A stretch of DNA of 64,000 nucleotides, taken from contig NC_051102.1 of assembly GCF_901709675.1 (NCBI RefSeq), positions 6,173,412-6,237,411 of the forward strand, written 5' to 3'. This document shows, in pieces, positions 34,401-46,100 of this stretch. The notes under the pieces were generated by a model that saw only the letters and a program-made list of their open reading frames with translations, was not told the origin of the DNA and made no database searches. Made by a program: the position numbers and the translations under genes. This DNA comes from Syngnathus acus (taxonomy: Eukaryota; Chordata; Actinopteri; Syngnathiformes; Syngnathidae). Each line of letters begins with the position of its first letter. The stretch's first letter is position 1.

Positions 34401-34631
34401 GGAAGAATGTTCGAGTGACAATTGCGGGTTCCACTTTTCTTTTCACTTCCGTAACGAAAGGGCACGAACAAATACACAGAAAAGAGGATCAGTTCAATTG
34501 TGGGGTTACTTTGCTAAGTCAGATACATTATTGCTGTATTTTCATCCTCACTTGCTTTTTCGCTCCTCTCTTCAGCTCTCAACGAGGAGCTCAAAATGAA
34601 ACTGGAGAAGAGACGAGCCAGTCAGGATTAA
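31431..34631 (+). CDS. stap2: Signal-transducing adaptor protein 2 (PH-SH2 adaptor)
   Basis: Cytoplasmic adaptor acting downstream of tyrosine kinases and cytokine receptors (STAT3/5 and NF-kB signalling in mammals). Eleven coding exons: 31431-31538, 32129-32200, 32269-32388, 32621-32677, 32756-32907, 33258-33389, 33455-33524, 33617-33719, 33796-33891, 33952-34089, 34576-34631; 367 residues in frame throughout. The N-terminal PH domain (about 22-135) begins CYYEGYLEKRGP, matching STAP2 HYYESFLEKKGP. The SH2-like domain (about 170-265) has ERHPDCGNMLLRPGRDG with the phosphotyrosine-binding Arg, then VTTRQ and RHYRV. A proline-rich tail (SPLPKPPVLPPK) precedes the terminal EELKMKLEKRRA helix shared with human STAP2. 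An in-frame upstream ATG at 31305 exists, but 31431 gives the family-like N-terminus. Next to sh3gl1 as in human, which favours STAP2 over STAP1. Confidence 0.9.
33005..33075. mobile_element. Short palindromic MITE-like element, copy 2
   Basis: Second copy of the element at 29232-29299: AACTCGTTCACTGCCATTGA at the left, ACTGAATGAGTT at the right, with a diverged interior. It lies in stap2 intron 5. Confidence 0.65.
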
Positions 34632-36275
34632 TGAACGTGCCAAGCCCCTTTTCACCGCAGCTACGTATTCATCCTGTGCCTTGTCGGCGGAACACAAAAG
34701 GCTTCAGGCGGCAGCCGCCGTTTCATCGTCGTCACAGGTGTTGATGTCGGACTTTTGTCAAGCTCAAGACTGGTGTAAGCACACTTGATACTTGAACCGC
34801 ACAAAGTACTGTTTACTATCCCTGAGCAAAAAGTTTTGAACTCCAACTAACAATTAAGGAGAGCCAACTGAGCCTGGTGCTGTTTTTCTGAGCAATCTGT
34901 TTTGTGCTCAATTACTGGAGCTGCTAAGGGACATTTTTAACAAACGGTATTGATTCGAAAGATTAGTACAACAACCTGTGAGAACAGGAACTTAATTGTA
35001 ATGGCCCATTTACAAATCCCAGTTCTGTTTCCTTTTTCTGTGCTATTGTGTGAATGTGTGTGCGTGCGTGTGTGTTTGACTCACTACCAACTGTGACATG
35101 TCTAAAAATCCCAGGTGATTATCGATATAGCCATCTGAGCATTTATTCAATATCCTTAAAATCCAGCCTCTGATCCATGTATTACTACATGCTTTATTCT
35201 GCTAGTAAGACAATTTAGCACACTAGTTGATGTGTCTTATTAGTTCTGATTTTTCCACTACCAGTGCCACTTTTGGCTTACTAATATGCAATTAAACCCA
35301 GCTAGGTTTACCACTAAGAACACGTTTGAACATTTATTTGATGTTCTTTGTCTTCAGTTTGAGTTCCATGTACTACTACGCTCTTTGTTAGCTACAAGGA
35401 CGCCACCTAATGGAATATTGGACTCCTCACTGTGCTGTAAACAAAACTACAGTCGTAGTAAAAAATTTATTAGAGCTGTAAGTGACCTTTTAGCTTTATT
35501 GCAGTATCACACGAGTCGTCGACACACTCTGCCCTGTATCTGCATTTCAAAGCAACCTGAAAGTGTTTCTTATGTTTTTGTTAGATGTCAAAGGGCATTA
35601 AAGTATTTCGAATGGGAGGAACTTGTCCCCCCCCCCCCCCCCCCTACAAGTTGTTCAAGCGTTTATATTGAAATTGACTGACCTGCAACAACAGAACAGT
35701 GAGGAAAAATATATGACTGATATATATTTTTTATCTCCCTCCGCCCCTTTTTTGTTGTTGATGTTGTTGAATGTGTTGAATCCCCGTGAGAACTTTGTGA
35801 TTAAATGTTAACACAAATCTGAAGTACTGGTCACTTTTTTGACACATGAACAATAAGAAGCAATACAAATGGGAAACAGAACAAAGGCAGAAAAGTTTGT
35901 TTATTTTTAGAAACACTTGGTTGTATTCTAAAATTATAAATAGATAAATGAATAAATAATTAACCTGTTCTGTTTGGTTTAATGGATGCGCTAGTCACCC
36001 GACCAACAGGGGGCAGCAATGCACTTAGCAATTTGCTCATTCGACTCGAGTAAGAAAAGAAAGAAGAAGAAGACGCCTCACCCTCTTATGCATGATAAAT
36101 GTCCGTGAATGGACTGCAACATTGCTTATAAAATCTTTATGTCCGGATAAGTTTGTCTCGGGGCTCGTTAATGCTTCTCGGCCTAGTTAGCTTATTTAGG
36201 TCGCTAACAGAGAGAAGCACACAACACGTCGTCAAACAGAGAACAAGTGCGAAATTGTGTGATTGTCGTGTGAAA
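34632..36275. other. stap2 3' flank; intergenic
   Basis: No gene is recognised. There is a poly-C run of about 18 bases near 35627-35644 and otherwise AT-rich DNA. From about 36060 an AAGAAGAAGAAGACG motif and a block of sequence lead into the orphan zinc-finger exon. Confidence 0.5.
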
Positions 36276-36387
36276 ATGTGTGCCAGCCCGACAGCAAAGT
36301 ATGAGGAAGAACTTTTGGGAATAAAAGAGAACAAGCTACTACTGGATGCTGTTTGCAAACAACCAAGATTTGTGCAACACACACCAG
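36276..36387 (+). pseudogene. Orphan first exon of a fish C2H2 zinc-finger gene
   Basis: The ATG opens MCASPTAKYEEELLGIKENK followed by LLLDAVCKQPRFVQHTP, 37 codons ending in phase 1 at CCAG|GTTTGT. The start context, length, phase and donor match the first exons of the two zinc-finger genes to the right (MFARTTPDYGQ..., MFARTTAEYVQEL...), but this one is on the + strand. No zinc-finger exon lies downstream on + before the opposite-strand genes. It is either a relic left by an inversion or deletion, or a bidirectional partner whose second exon is lost or distant. Confidence 0.65.
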
Positions 36388-36908
36388 GTTTGTACACTTA
36401 TTACGTTCACTTGCTCGGTAATTATTTTTTTTGCGTTACAAAATACGCATGTTTGTATTTCAGTAGTACCTGGTCTGAACACAAATTAAATCCATCTATT
36501 TTGATTCATCTCAGGGTGCGGCCATTTTGGCCACTTGACGGAAAATGACATCACAGTTGCTCAGGTAATTCAGGATTCACCTGTTTTAGGGGTTTGGGGA
36601 TGTTCTTAAAATGAGCTGTAATTTTGCCAAAACATGAAGGAATAATGGTAACGTTAAAGTTTTCTTACAAACTAAATCTGTATTTACTGTGTATGAGGTA
36701 ATATACAAAAATGTAATTGTCAGAATTTAAGCAACCCTCCTTCCCGACCTAATTTACAATTGAATAAATACTATGCAGGAAATGACGTATCTGATTCAAC
36801 AATCCATAAACAAGACACTTATATCACTGTACACAATCAAGGCATGTTAGGTTTTCTCATTTTATTTGGTTAAGGCAAGGAGTTAATGCAGACAAAAGGA
36901 TTTACAGC

Positions 36909-36914
36909 TTTATT
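36909..36914 (-). terminator. Polyadenylation signal, zinc-finger gene A
   Basis: AATAAA on the minus strand (TTTATT on +), about 120 bases after the stop codon. Gene B has the equivalent signal at 39003-39008. Confidence 0.5.
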
Positions 36915-37034
36915 TTCATTCTTGAAATAAACTCAAATCAACATTTTTAGCAAAATGCTAAAAAAAAAAAGATTTTATTTAAAGAACTAACAAATTTTAC
37001 AGTTGACCACAAGGTGTCAGTTCCCCCCGATTTT

Positions 37035-38612
37035 TTATGAAAGCTTCAACTCACTTTTCTTACCAGAACACTTGTGCATCTGAACCTGCTGTTTACTAGA
37101 GAATCGTTTGGCACAAAAGGTGCAAGGAAAAGCTTTCTCTCCAGTGTGCGTTCTTTTGTGTGTTTTCAAATTACATTTTTGAGAGAATCGTTGGCCACAA
37201 ACAGAGCAGGCAAAAGCTTTTTCTCCACTATGTATCAGTGAGTGCCTTGCTAAAGCAGCCTTTTGACGGAATTTTTTATTACAAATTAAGCAGGCAAAAG
37301 GTTTTTCTCCACTGTGTGTTGCTTTGTGTTTACTTAAACTTGAATTGGAAGAAAAGCGTTTCCCGCAATCTGAGCACAAGTAAGGTTTCTCTCCAGTGTG
37401 TGTTCTTGTGTGACACGTTAAGATTGCCTTTACAGAGAATCTTTTACCGCAAAATGAGCAGACGAAAGGCTTTTCTCCCTTGTGCGTTTTGGTGTGATGT
37501 AATAAAAGTGAGGATGAAGTGAATCCTTTACCACAAACTGAGCAAATGTAAGGTTTTTCTCCAGTGTGTGTTCTCATGTGACATTTCAAATAAAACTTTG
37601 AGTGAAATTTTTTTCCACACTGAGAACATTCAAAGAGTTCAACTTCATCTTCACCTTTATCTTCATCACTATCATCATCATTGTCGTCGTCCTCATCGTA
37701 ACAATAATCTTCATCTTTGTCATCATCGCCATCGCCACCACCAACATCGTCATCATCATCATAATAATCAGTGTCAGAATCGTCTGATGTGTTATCACTT
37801 ATCTCTATCACTTCTCGTGATGTTCCCCAGTGGTCTGATTCATCTTCTGATATAATGTCTTGAGTTGAGCTTCTGGTTGGAGACTCCGCCCCCCTGTTCT
37901 CCTCACGCTCACCGTTGTCTCCAACTTCACTTTTTAAAATGACAGAGGTCTCCTCACTCTCAACATTGTCTCCAAGTTCACTTTTTAAAATGACAGAGGT
38001 CCATAACGACTTGTCTCTATCCTCTTCCTCCTCCATCTTCATCCTGATGTGAACAGGCTCTTCCTCCTCTTTAATTTGAAGAAAACCTGGCCCCTGTTTC
38101 CAAGGACAAAGGTATTTTTCACTGACTCCTGCAGGATAAGCAAACAAGCATTTAGTTTGGTTGAGTCAAATTTAAGGCTTTGCCTCATTTGATATATATT
38201 ACTGTTTCTACAGTCGTTTTTTTTGTTTTGTTTTTTTGCTCAAAGACTGAAACTATTTGAAAATAAAACCAGCCACCCTGAGACCGTTCATCACCTCTTG
38301 ATCTGTTCACACTACAACTTTTTGGAAGGACTTTGGTCGATTTATTACTGGACAACTCTACAAGGACTTAACTTGAGGAAACTATTTTAGAAGTAAAAAC
38401 TGTTTTGTTTTGTTTTTTTCATTATTATTAATGTGTTTCTCATTCCAGCGACACAAATGCATTTACCCAGAAAGTGACAAACCTGTTGTGAGTCGCATAA
38501 GTACAACACGAAGCTCCTTGCAAACAGCATCCGGCCGTTGATGTTGTTGCTCGTTCTCCTCTTTTGTTCCACAAAACCTCTGCCCGTAGTCGGGTGTGGT
38601 TCTTGCAAACAT
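37035..38612 (-). CDS. C2H2 zinc-finger protein A (seven fingers, acidic linker)
   Basis: Probable nuclear DNA-binding protein of a fish-expanded family. Exon 1 is 38612-38483 (MFARTTPDYGQRFCGTKEEN...), donor ACAACAG|GTTTGT in phase 1. Exon 2 is 38128-37035, giving VSEKYLCPW after the splice; total 407 residues. The N-terminal third is Glu-rich, then there is a long Asp/Glu run (about 160-205). Seven consecutive C2H2 units follow, joined by TGEKP/SGEKP linkers (from about residue 211). The last finger is degenerate: its final His is replaced so it ends HKC. The linker holds a 17-residue tandem repeat around TSVILKSE.GDN.E, a 51-base DNA duplication (37921 and 37972). Gene B to the right is a tandem paralogue; UTRs and 5' flanks are also alike. 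DNA target unknown. Confidence 0.88.
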
Positions 38613-39002
38613 TTTGTCACACAATAGTCTCAACACATTGCTAACCCAATATGTTGCTAACAAATACACCTTTATGTTAGCGGCTAGCGAACTAAGTTAA
38701 ACGAGAAGCTTCAGCGCGCATCGAGACGGGCTTATCCTCATGCTATTTCAATAAAATGTCTTGTTTAAGTACTAGTTTGAGGATTGAATCCGTGTTTTAC
38801 CAATTTAGGAAGAATTAGTATGTCGCATTTTACCAGGCGTTACTTCCCCTTTTATTTCGGCATCCACATCCGGGTCATCGCGTCTTAAGGTGACAGTGTA
38901 GAATGTTTTGATTTATCTTCGGTGTTTATTAATGCTAAAAATACAATATTAATTTTGATATCAAGAAAAAAAATTCAGGCAAAGAGGCGAAAACATTAGT
39001 AT

Positions 39003-39008
39003 TTTATT
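39003..39008 (-). terminator. Polyadenylation signal, zinc-finger gene B
   Basis: AATAAA on the minus strand, followed on the genomic + side by the stop-codon-proximal sequence that matches gene A's 3'UTR (GTTGACCACAAGGTGTCAGT in both). Confidence 0.5.
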
Positions 39009-39181
39009 GACATGCTTGAAATAAACAGTAATCTACATCACAACATGATTCTTCTGTCACTGATCAAATTAGAACATCTAAAAATCGTCTTTTAAAAAGC
39101 TCGATTTCATTATTTTATTAAAAACTGACAATTTTACAGTTGACCACAAGGTGTCAGTTTTTCCCCGTTTTTATGATAGCT

Positions 39182-40127
39182 TCAACTATCACTTTTCTCA
39201 CCAGAACACTTGTGCATCTGAAGCTGCTGTTTACTAGAGAATCTTTTGGCACAATTGATGCAAGGAAAAGCTTTTTCTCCAGTGTGCGTTCTTTGGTGTG
39301 TTTTCAAATTACAGTTTTGAGAGAATCGTTGGCCACAAACAGAGCAGACAAAAGCTTTTTCTCCACTATGTGTAAGTGAGTGCCTTGCTAAATGTCCCTT
39401 TGCATAGAAACTTTTACCACAAACTAAGCAAGCAAAAGGTTTTTCTCCACTATGTCTTTGCAAGTGCCTTTGTAAAGTTCCACTTGCAGAAAAGCATTTC
39501 CCGCAATCTGAGCAGGAAAAAGGTTTCTCTCCGGTGTGTGTTCTTGTGTGACTTATTAAAACTGTCCTTACAGAGAATCTTTTACCACAAACCGAGCAGA
39601 TGAATGGTTTTTCTCCCGTGTGTGTTCTCATGTGAATCTTCAAATAACATTTGGAACGAACTTTTTTCCCACACTGAGAACATTCAAAGAGTTCATCATC
39701 GTCATCCTCCTCATCATAACAGTCTTCATCTTTGTCATCAGCACCAACATGACCACCATCGTCATTGTCAGCGGAGTGTGATGTGTCATCACTTTGTGCT
39801 TGTGATGGTCCCCAGTGGTCTGCATCACCTTCTATTTTCACATCACTCGAGGTGCTGCTCAAAGGCTCCGCCCCCCTGTTCTCCTCACTCTCACCATTGT
39901 CCCCGACTTCACTTTTGAAAATAACAAAGGTCAATAATGACTTGACCTCTTCCTCCTCCTCTCTTCTGTGAACAGGCTCCTCCTCCTCCTCCTTTTTAAT
40001 TGGAAGGAAATCTGACTCCTGCTTCCAAGGGCAAATATATTTTTCACCATCATCTGCAGGATAAGCAAATAAACATTTAGTTTGGTGCGCTCAAATTTCA
40101 TGCTGTAAATTATTTATATGATAAATT

Positions 40128-40166
<39 letters not shown>

Positions 40167-40285
40167 GAGAGTCGTATAACGTGAGACTCCTTGCCAACAG
40201 CGTCCAGCCGTTGATGTTGTAGTTCGTTCTCCTCTTTTATTCCACAAAGTTCTTGCACGTACTCAGCTGTGGTTCTTGCAAACAT
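39182..40285 (-). CDS. C2H2 zinc-finger protein B (six fingers); exon-1 splice donor unclear
   Basis: Tandem paralogue of gene A. Exon 2 is 40053-39182, entering in phase 1 after a CTGCAG acceptor: DDGEKYICPWKQES..., Glu-rich and Asp-rich linker, then six C2H2 units with TGEKP linkers and the same degenerate final HKC finger. One finger of gene A (the YICS...SSSLLLHH unit) has no counterpart. Candidate exon 1 starts at 40285 (MFARTTAEYVQELCGIKEEN...), but where gene A has its GT donor this gene runs into a GA/CT microsatellite (40129-40171). No GT in the correct phase is seen before the acceptor, and the intron space is only about 120 bases. The gene may be non-functional, use a non-canonical donor, or start within exon 2. 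Confidence 0.72.
40129..40171. repeat. GA/CT microsatellite at the zinc-finger B splice site
   Basis: About 43 bases of (GA)n with one interruption (GAGAGGGAGA), placed exactly where the first-exon donor of the paralogous gene A lies. Confidence 0.95.
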
Positions 40286-40439
40286 TTTGTCACGTTCGTG
40301 TCCAATATGTTGCTAACAAATGCGTCTTTATGTTAGCGGATAGCTAAAGACGAGAAGCTTCCTCGCGCGCCCAGACGAGTTTATCCACTAGCCCTATTTC
40401 AGTAGGCAGAAGCGACAAGGTTGAGGATTCAACATGCTC

Positions 40440-43163
40440 ATTACTATTTTGGACAAAAAAAAAAAAAAAAAAAAGATCTGGTCTCGAGAAAGTGCTACTT
40501 GCGTATTTTGCATCAGCAACATATTTTGCGGCAGCTTCGAAGTCACTTCCGTTTATACCACGGCATCCACATCCTTGGGCTCGTTCGAAAATTCATTCCG
40601 ATGATCGTGCCTTCCCAGAGATGTGTGAGAGATATAGTTCCCATTCATTTACAAAAGTAGCACAGTGTCGAGCGCCGAGTGCGCACACTGGCGGTCCGTT
40701 TTTGGTGCACTTTAAATTTCCAAACGGCAAAATTGAGCAACGCACTGACTCTCCAAACGGTCGGAGTTGAAATAGTAAACACTCGGAACTCATTTCCGAA
40801 CGCGCCCCTAATCCATCTTCCAGATCCTTAAAGGAACAGACGTTCAAACATTTATTTTCCAGCATTCTATTAATTAATCAGTGTGTACAAACTTTTACGC
40901 GTGTTTACACGCGTAAACAATAAAAGTACGATTTAACAAATCAATGACATTTAATTAACAGGGGGAAAAGGCTTAAACTGTAAAAAAAATCTATAGTGCT
41001 ACATAAAAAGATTAACGGCGCAATGTCTGACATTGCAGCCATTTAATAGAGAGAACTAAGTTTGAATTGAAAGAGCTGAAAGCGAAAATATTCTATTTCA
41101 GTGAGGATCTAATAGTTTCCAGCAAACTGAAATGCATTCGTTTTTCAATGCAATTATGTAAGTTTATCAATTTGATTTTAAATATAAACTCAAATTCAGT
41201 TTGTGTTGGCACATTATTCATCTTCTCATAAGAGCTAAGCCGGAAATATGTCTGTCATACTAACATGCACAGTGCAGAGCAAAAGCTGTACTCTCTCTCT
41301 CACGCTTGTTTGGACTTGTTATGTTGAAAAGGTGCGGCCATACACCGGCCAAGTCTAAACGCCTCCCCAGTTGATCCCAACTCTCTTGCACACACGCCAT
41401 AGTAGTGTAGAGTGCAAGAATGTATGTAATTGTGTGGGGTTGATTTAAATAAGCCCATTCAGCACCTTTTATCGTCTTAACGCCTGCGGGTTAAGAAGAC
41501 TGCGAGGAATAGACAGACGCATCCTTAAGCCGCGCCAGCAGCTTTACGCCGCATTTTCTTTCCAGATCCAAAAGCCTTTCTACAAAAAAGGAATATCTGC
41601 TGCTTTTTAAAGGGGAAAGTAAAAGAGTAATCTAAACTTTTTGCAAGGATATTTTTGCTGCGTTTTTCTGGCAGGACAACGACGCGACGACGTAACAAGC
41701 TGTGGTAGCTTTTTTTTTGTTTTCTTTTTTTCCCCAAAATTATTATTTCGCCATTCAACACTTTTTTCTCCAACTACCGAAAAGTGATGAGTATGGTACA
41801 GTTTGTAGTGTTTTTGTAGTGTTTGACTAAAGTAAAACAGGTGGAAGGAGACTACTTCTTTTGTCAGTGGCGTTACAGGTAAGTGATTAATTTATTATGG
41901 ACTGGTCACATGGTATGAATGCGCGCTCCGTAAACCAAGTGTCGGGACTTTGTTTGTTTTAAGGCGGGTGTGTGTCCAGGTGTAGGTAAGTCATTAACCT
42001 AGTAATGTTGACTGTGCACATCTACGGATCAATGCGTTCCCCTTATGTCGTTTTGGATGTGGGTCAACACAACAAACAGTGCATTGGATATTAATGCATA
42101 TTAATAATCGTTTTTGTTTTTTTTTACAATTATGTCAATTTTGTAATCGTGGTCTGTAATAATCTCTTTTTTAAATGAAAATTCGAATTGCACTGCCCTA
42201 ATATCTGTGACTATCCCAGATACACAATTTCATGCTCAAATAGGATTATAAATGGCCATGTTTGAAAATGACGGTCGTGCGTGTGAGGGGCGGGGCTTTG
42301 GCTAAACTAGTGTAGCCAGACGAGTACGTTCAAATCTTCACACAACTACTGTTGAAGCTTTCCTTTCAGCGTTCTTTTTGATGCATATCATCATTAACAA
42401 ACACGTGCTTCTGCTCATGCTTGGGAAAAATTTTCAGGAAAGAATATGATTGACAAGGGTGTGTGTGTGTGTGTGTTCTGGCTTTGGCCTCAGGCGGAAA
42501 GAAATGCGAACTGTCTTATCAAACGTACATTCTCTGACATGCTGCAGCTCATCAGCTCTTGGCACAGACGCTAGCAAACACTCACTGAGCAGGTTGTCTT
42601 AATCAGTCAAGAAAGACACAATAGCGAGACACCACAACAAGAACCGAGCCTGGCCTTGCACACTCCAAATGGAGTTGAATTCAAAACAGCACGATGCAGG
42701 AAACCAGGGTTACAAAAGCGGTGTTGCAAAAACGCCTCTTGCGTGTCCTCCGAGTTTTGCTTCAGTGTGTGTGAATCTTTTTTGTGTTGGTTTTGCACGA
42801 GAGCTGAAGTTGACACCCCGCTGAATGCTTTTCATGGCCCGGCATTAACATGACTATGCCATTGGCAGAATTACTGCCTCTCTGCAGCCTTTCTTTCTTT
42901 CTTTGTCGTCCCTTCCCTTTGTTTGCAGGTTTTGCCGTTGATAATTTTTCAGGCCCTGTGTGACAAGATTTTGATGCCTGTATAACTTTGTGTCTTTCAC
43001 CCCTCCCCAGTTTGTCTCTGTGGTATCCATCTCACCATGGGCCGCCTACTGAGCGAAACCACCGAAGGGGCCCTTCACTTACTACAAACGTCAGCGCTTC
43101 ACAGATGACACTAGTTTCCTGTACTAGTGGATGACTCTTTAATTGCCCTCACACAAAGAAGCC
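40440..43163 (+). other. Zinc-finger B 5' flank, then 5' region of the class-4 semaphorin
   Basis: Near 40560 the GGCATCCACATCC word shared with gene A's 5' flank (38860) marks the left duplication block. From about 41280 to 41878 lies a probable 5'UTR exon of the semaphorin, ending in GCGTTACAG|GTAAGT. The intron then runs to a pyrimidine-rich acceptor CTCCCCAG at about 43010, just before the exon with the ATG at 43164. A GT microsatellite is at 42459-42476. Confidence 0.45.
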
Positions 43164-46100
43164 ATGCAGCCCCTGCTCTGTATCAGCGCGTTTCTGTTCC
43201 TCCCTCTGGCCTTGATGCTGGATGATGACTCACCACTGGACCTCGTTCCCCGCAGATATGTGCCCTATCACAGTGAGTATTGTTTTCTTGAGAAACGTTA
43301 CGTAAGATTACAGTGGAGCCTCCGAAGCCAGATGCGGTGCTTAAAATTAAAATTCGAAAGGAAATACAGCTGGCAAAAACATTGTAAATCATCTTTCGGT
43401 ATTCAATTTTTTTCACAGACACTAATCAATAAATTAATCTGGTTGCTTTTCTGCTTCGTGAAGTAATCCCGTCCTCTCTTGTGTCTCAGGCGGCAACATT
43501 CGTCTCTTTCGCGAAGAGGGGGTGTCCAACTATAGCGTCATGCTGTTGCGAGAGGACATGAAGCTGCTGCTGCTGGGTGCCAGGGAGGCGCTTTTCGCCC
43601 TTGACCTCGAGGACATTTCCAAGAAACAAGCCTTTGTAAGAACTAGCGATGCAGCAATGGCCTCCTCTGTCTCGCTACATTGCTGGCATACTTTTGAGAA
43701 CTCAAAGAACATTCAAGAAGACATTCTAAAAGATGCACAATCAACAAATGGAAATTAGCAACTCACAATCTGACCAGGGTAAAGATGTGTTTCAAAAAGA
43801 GTGACACAAAAAATATTTCCCACTTTTCTAAGGTGAGATGGGAGGTGACGCAAGAGCAAATGGATGACTGTCACAACAAAGGAAGAGATCTTGAAGTGAG
43901 TTGGGATACTTTTTTTTGTTATTTAAAATCAATGAAATGTGGAGCTACATAGTTGTTGCTTGTTTTAAAAAAAAACAAAAAACAGACAGAGTGCAAGAAC
44001 TATATCAAGATTCTGCACAAGATGGAGGATAACAGGATGTACGTGTGCGGAACCAATGCGTTTGATCCCGAGTGTGACTACATGGTGAGCCCAATTCATG
44101 TTCTTGCTTTCTCGGGTTTTATGCCGAAGATCGACTGCAATTAAATCACATGATTGATTATCTCTGTAGTCCTATGCAAATGGAGAACTCACACTGGAGA
44201 AGAGGGCCGAAGATGGTAAAGGGAAATGTCCTTTTAATCCTTTCCAAAAACATGCCTCCATCATGGTTGGTGAGTTGACGTTGCACGTGAATGGAAAGTA
44301 CAAAAAATATGTAATAGTGTACACAAGCGCTGAAGGACTTGTCTTTTTCATCATTGAAATTATAATTTTATGTCACTTCTCGTCTCCATAGCAACACTTC
44401 TAATAAGCATTATTATCACTAAATGCAGATCTGCATGCAACACAAGAGCAAGAAGCACCCAATGCTAATCGTTAAGCTAACACCAGAAAAATTGTTTGAG
44501 GGTGTACAGCAAAAAAAATCGTACAAATCCAAATCTTCTGTGTTTTTTGGCAGGCAATGACTTGTACTCGGCCACTTCAATGAACTTCCTGGGCTCGGAG
44601 TTGGTCTTAATGCGCAGCTCTCCTCCCATTCGAACTGAGATAAAAACCTCCTGGCTCAATGGTGATGTGCGCTTGACCTTTTGGACACAATTTTTTGAAA
44701 GGATTCAGCTGCTGGAAACTAACATGTTTATTTTTCTTCTCCTTATGCTAGAGCCCAAATTTGTCTCTCTAGCTCAGATGCCAGAAAGCGACCAGGACAA
44801 TGATGACAAGGTCTACTTGTTTTTCAGCGAAACGGCAGTTGAGTACGACTGCTACAAGAAACCGGTAGTGGTTTCTCGTGTAGCTCGTGTCTGCAAGGTG
44901 AAATTTAAAAAAAGAAATAAACTTCCTGTTTTGTTTCCTCACGATACTTTCACAACTTTACTTGCCACTGCTTTGTAGCGCAACCTGGTTTCGACATGTT
45001 TCCTTAACTTGGTTCCCTCCCTGCTTGAAATTCTGACAAAGATTGTTTTGAAAAGTGCTTTTGTTTTTGGTACAATCGATTAATCGACAACAAATTGATT
45101 CTCAAATGTTGTCTTGTCTTTTAATAACCAAGTCATTGTTTAGAGCTATTTTTAACGAAATCTTCTCAAAAGTTATTTCTCTAGTCCTTTATGAAAGCAG
45201 ACTGATTTATCTTTTGCGTTTAATCAAAAAAAAAAACATTAACATCTGCTTTTACTTTGGAAAACAATGACTCGCAATCTTTTTTTATTTGAAATTGCTT
45301 AACTGTTGTGTTGTTGTTTTTTAAATAATTTTAAAAAATTGGTAAATAAAAAGTAGTCTGGGATTTTTTTTCTTTTAATACACAATGCAAATAAAATTGT
45401 ATCCGATTAATCGATTCTAAAAATATTTGATAGTGACAGCCCTTCAACTTCCACTTTTACTGCAAGTTGAAATAAATGGCTGCTAATGGAAAAGACTGTA
45501 GAATTATGAACTGTCTTTGTTTTCCTAGGGAGACATAGGAGGACGGAGGACCTTGCAGAGAAAGTGGACATCCTTCCTGAAAGCCAGGCTGGAATGTCCT
45601 GTCCTGGGCTCGCAGCTGCCCAACATCATCCAAAATACATACCGCTGGTGTGACCCGCAGCAGCACTGGAATCACTGTTTATTCTACGCCATCTTCACCC
45701 CACAGTCGTATGTTTGATTTTTATCATCTTATCTAGAAAATGTTTTGGTTTCTCATTTTCTGTGTGTTTGTGTTTCAGCGACACGTCTGACCTGTCTGCA
45801 GTGTGTGCGTACAACATATCTGACATCAACCGAGTGTTTGCGGAGGGGCAGTTCAAGACGCTGGTCACTGTCGAATCCTCCTCCATTTGGGCGCCATACA
45901 GCGGGGAGGTCCCTGACCCTCGACCTGGATCTGTGAGTGTTTACGTGCTGTAGATTAGTCCTTCAAAGAATGCTTTATCAGCACTTTTTTCCCCCCCGCC
46001 CCTTCCAGTGTCAAACTCTGTCTCTGGACCTCCCGGACCAAACCCTTCACTTCATCAAAGATAGGCCTCTGATGGATGACATTATTCAGCCAAAAGGCGA

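Noticed and set aside
34328-34744. Open frame of 138 codons overlapping the last stap2 exon
   Set aside because: It is in a different frame from the stap2 exon, which ends with the conserved KLEKRRA helix.
37568-37855. His-rich + strand frame opposite zinc-finger A
   Set aside because: It is the reverse complement of the Asp/Glu codon run in the real gene; the equivalent appears opposite gene B.
40129-40171. Regular repeats considered as a CRISPR-like array
   Set aside because: Dinucleotide microsatellite in an animal genome; no repeat-spacer structure here or elsewhere in the window.
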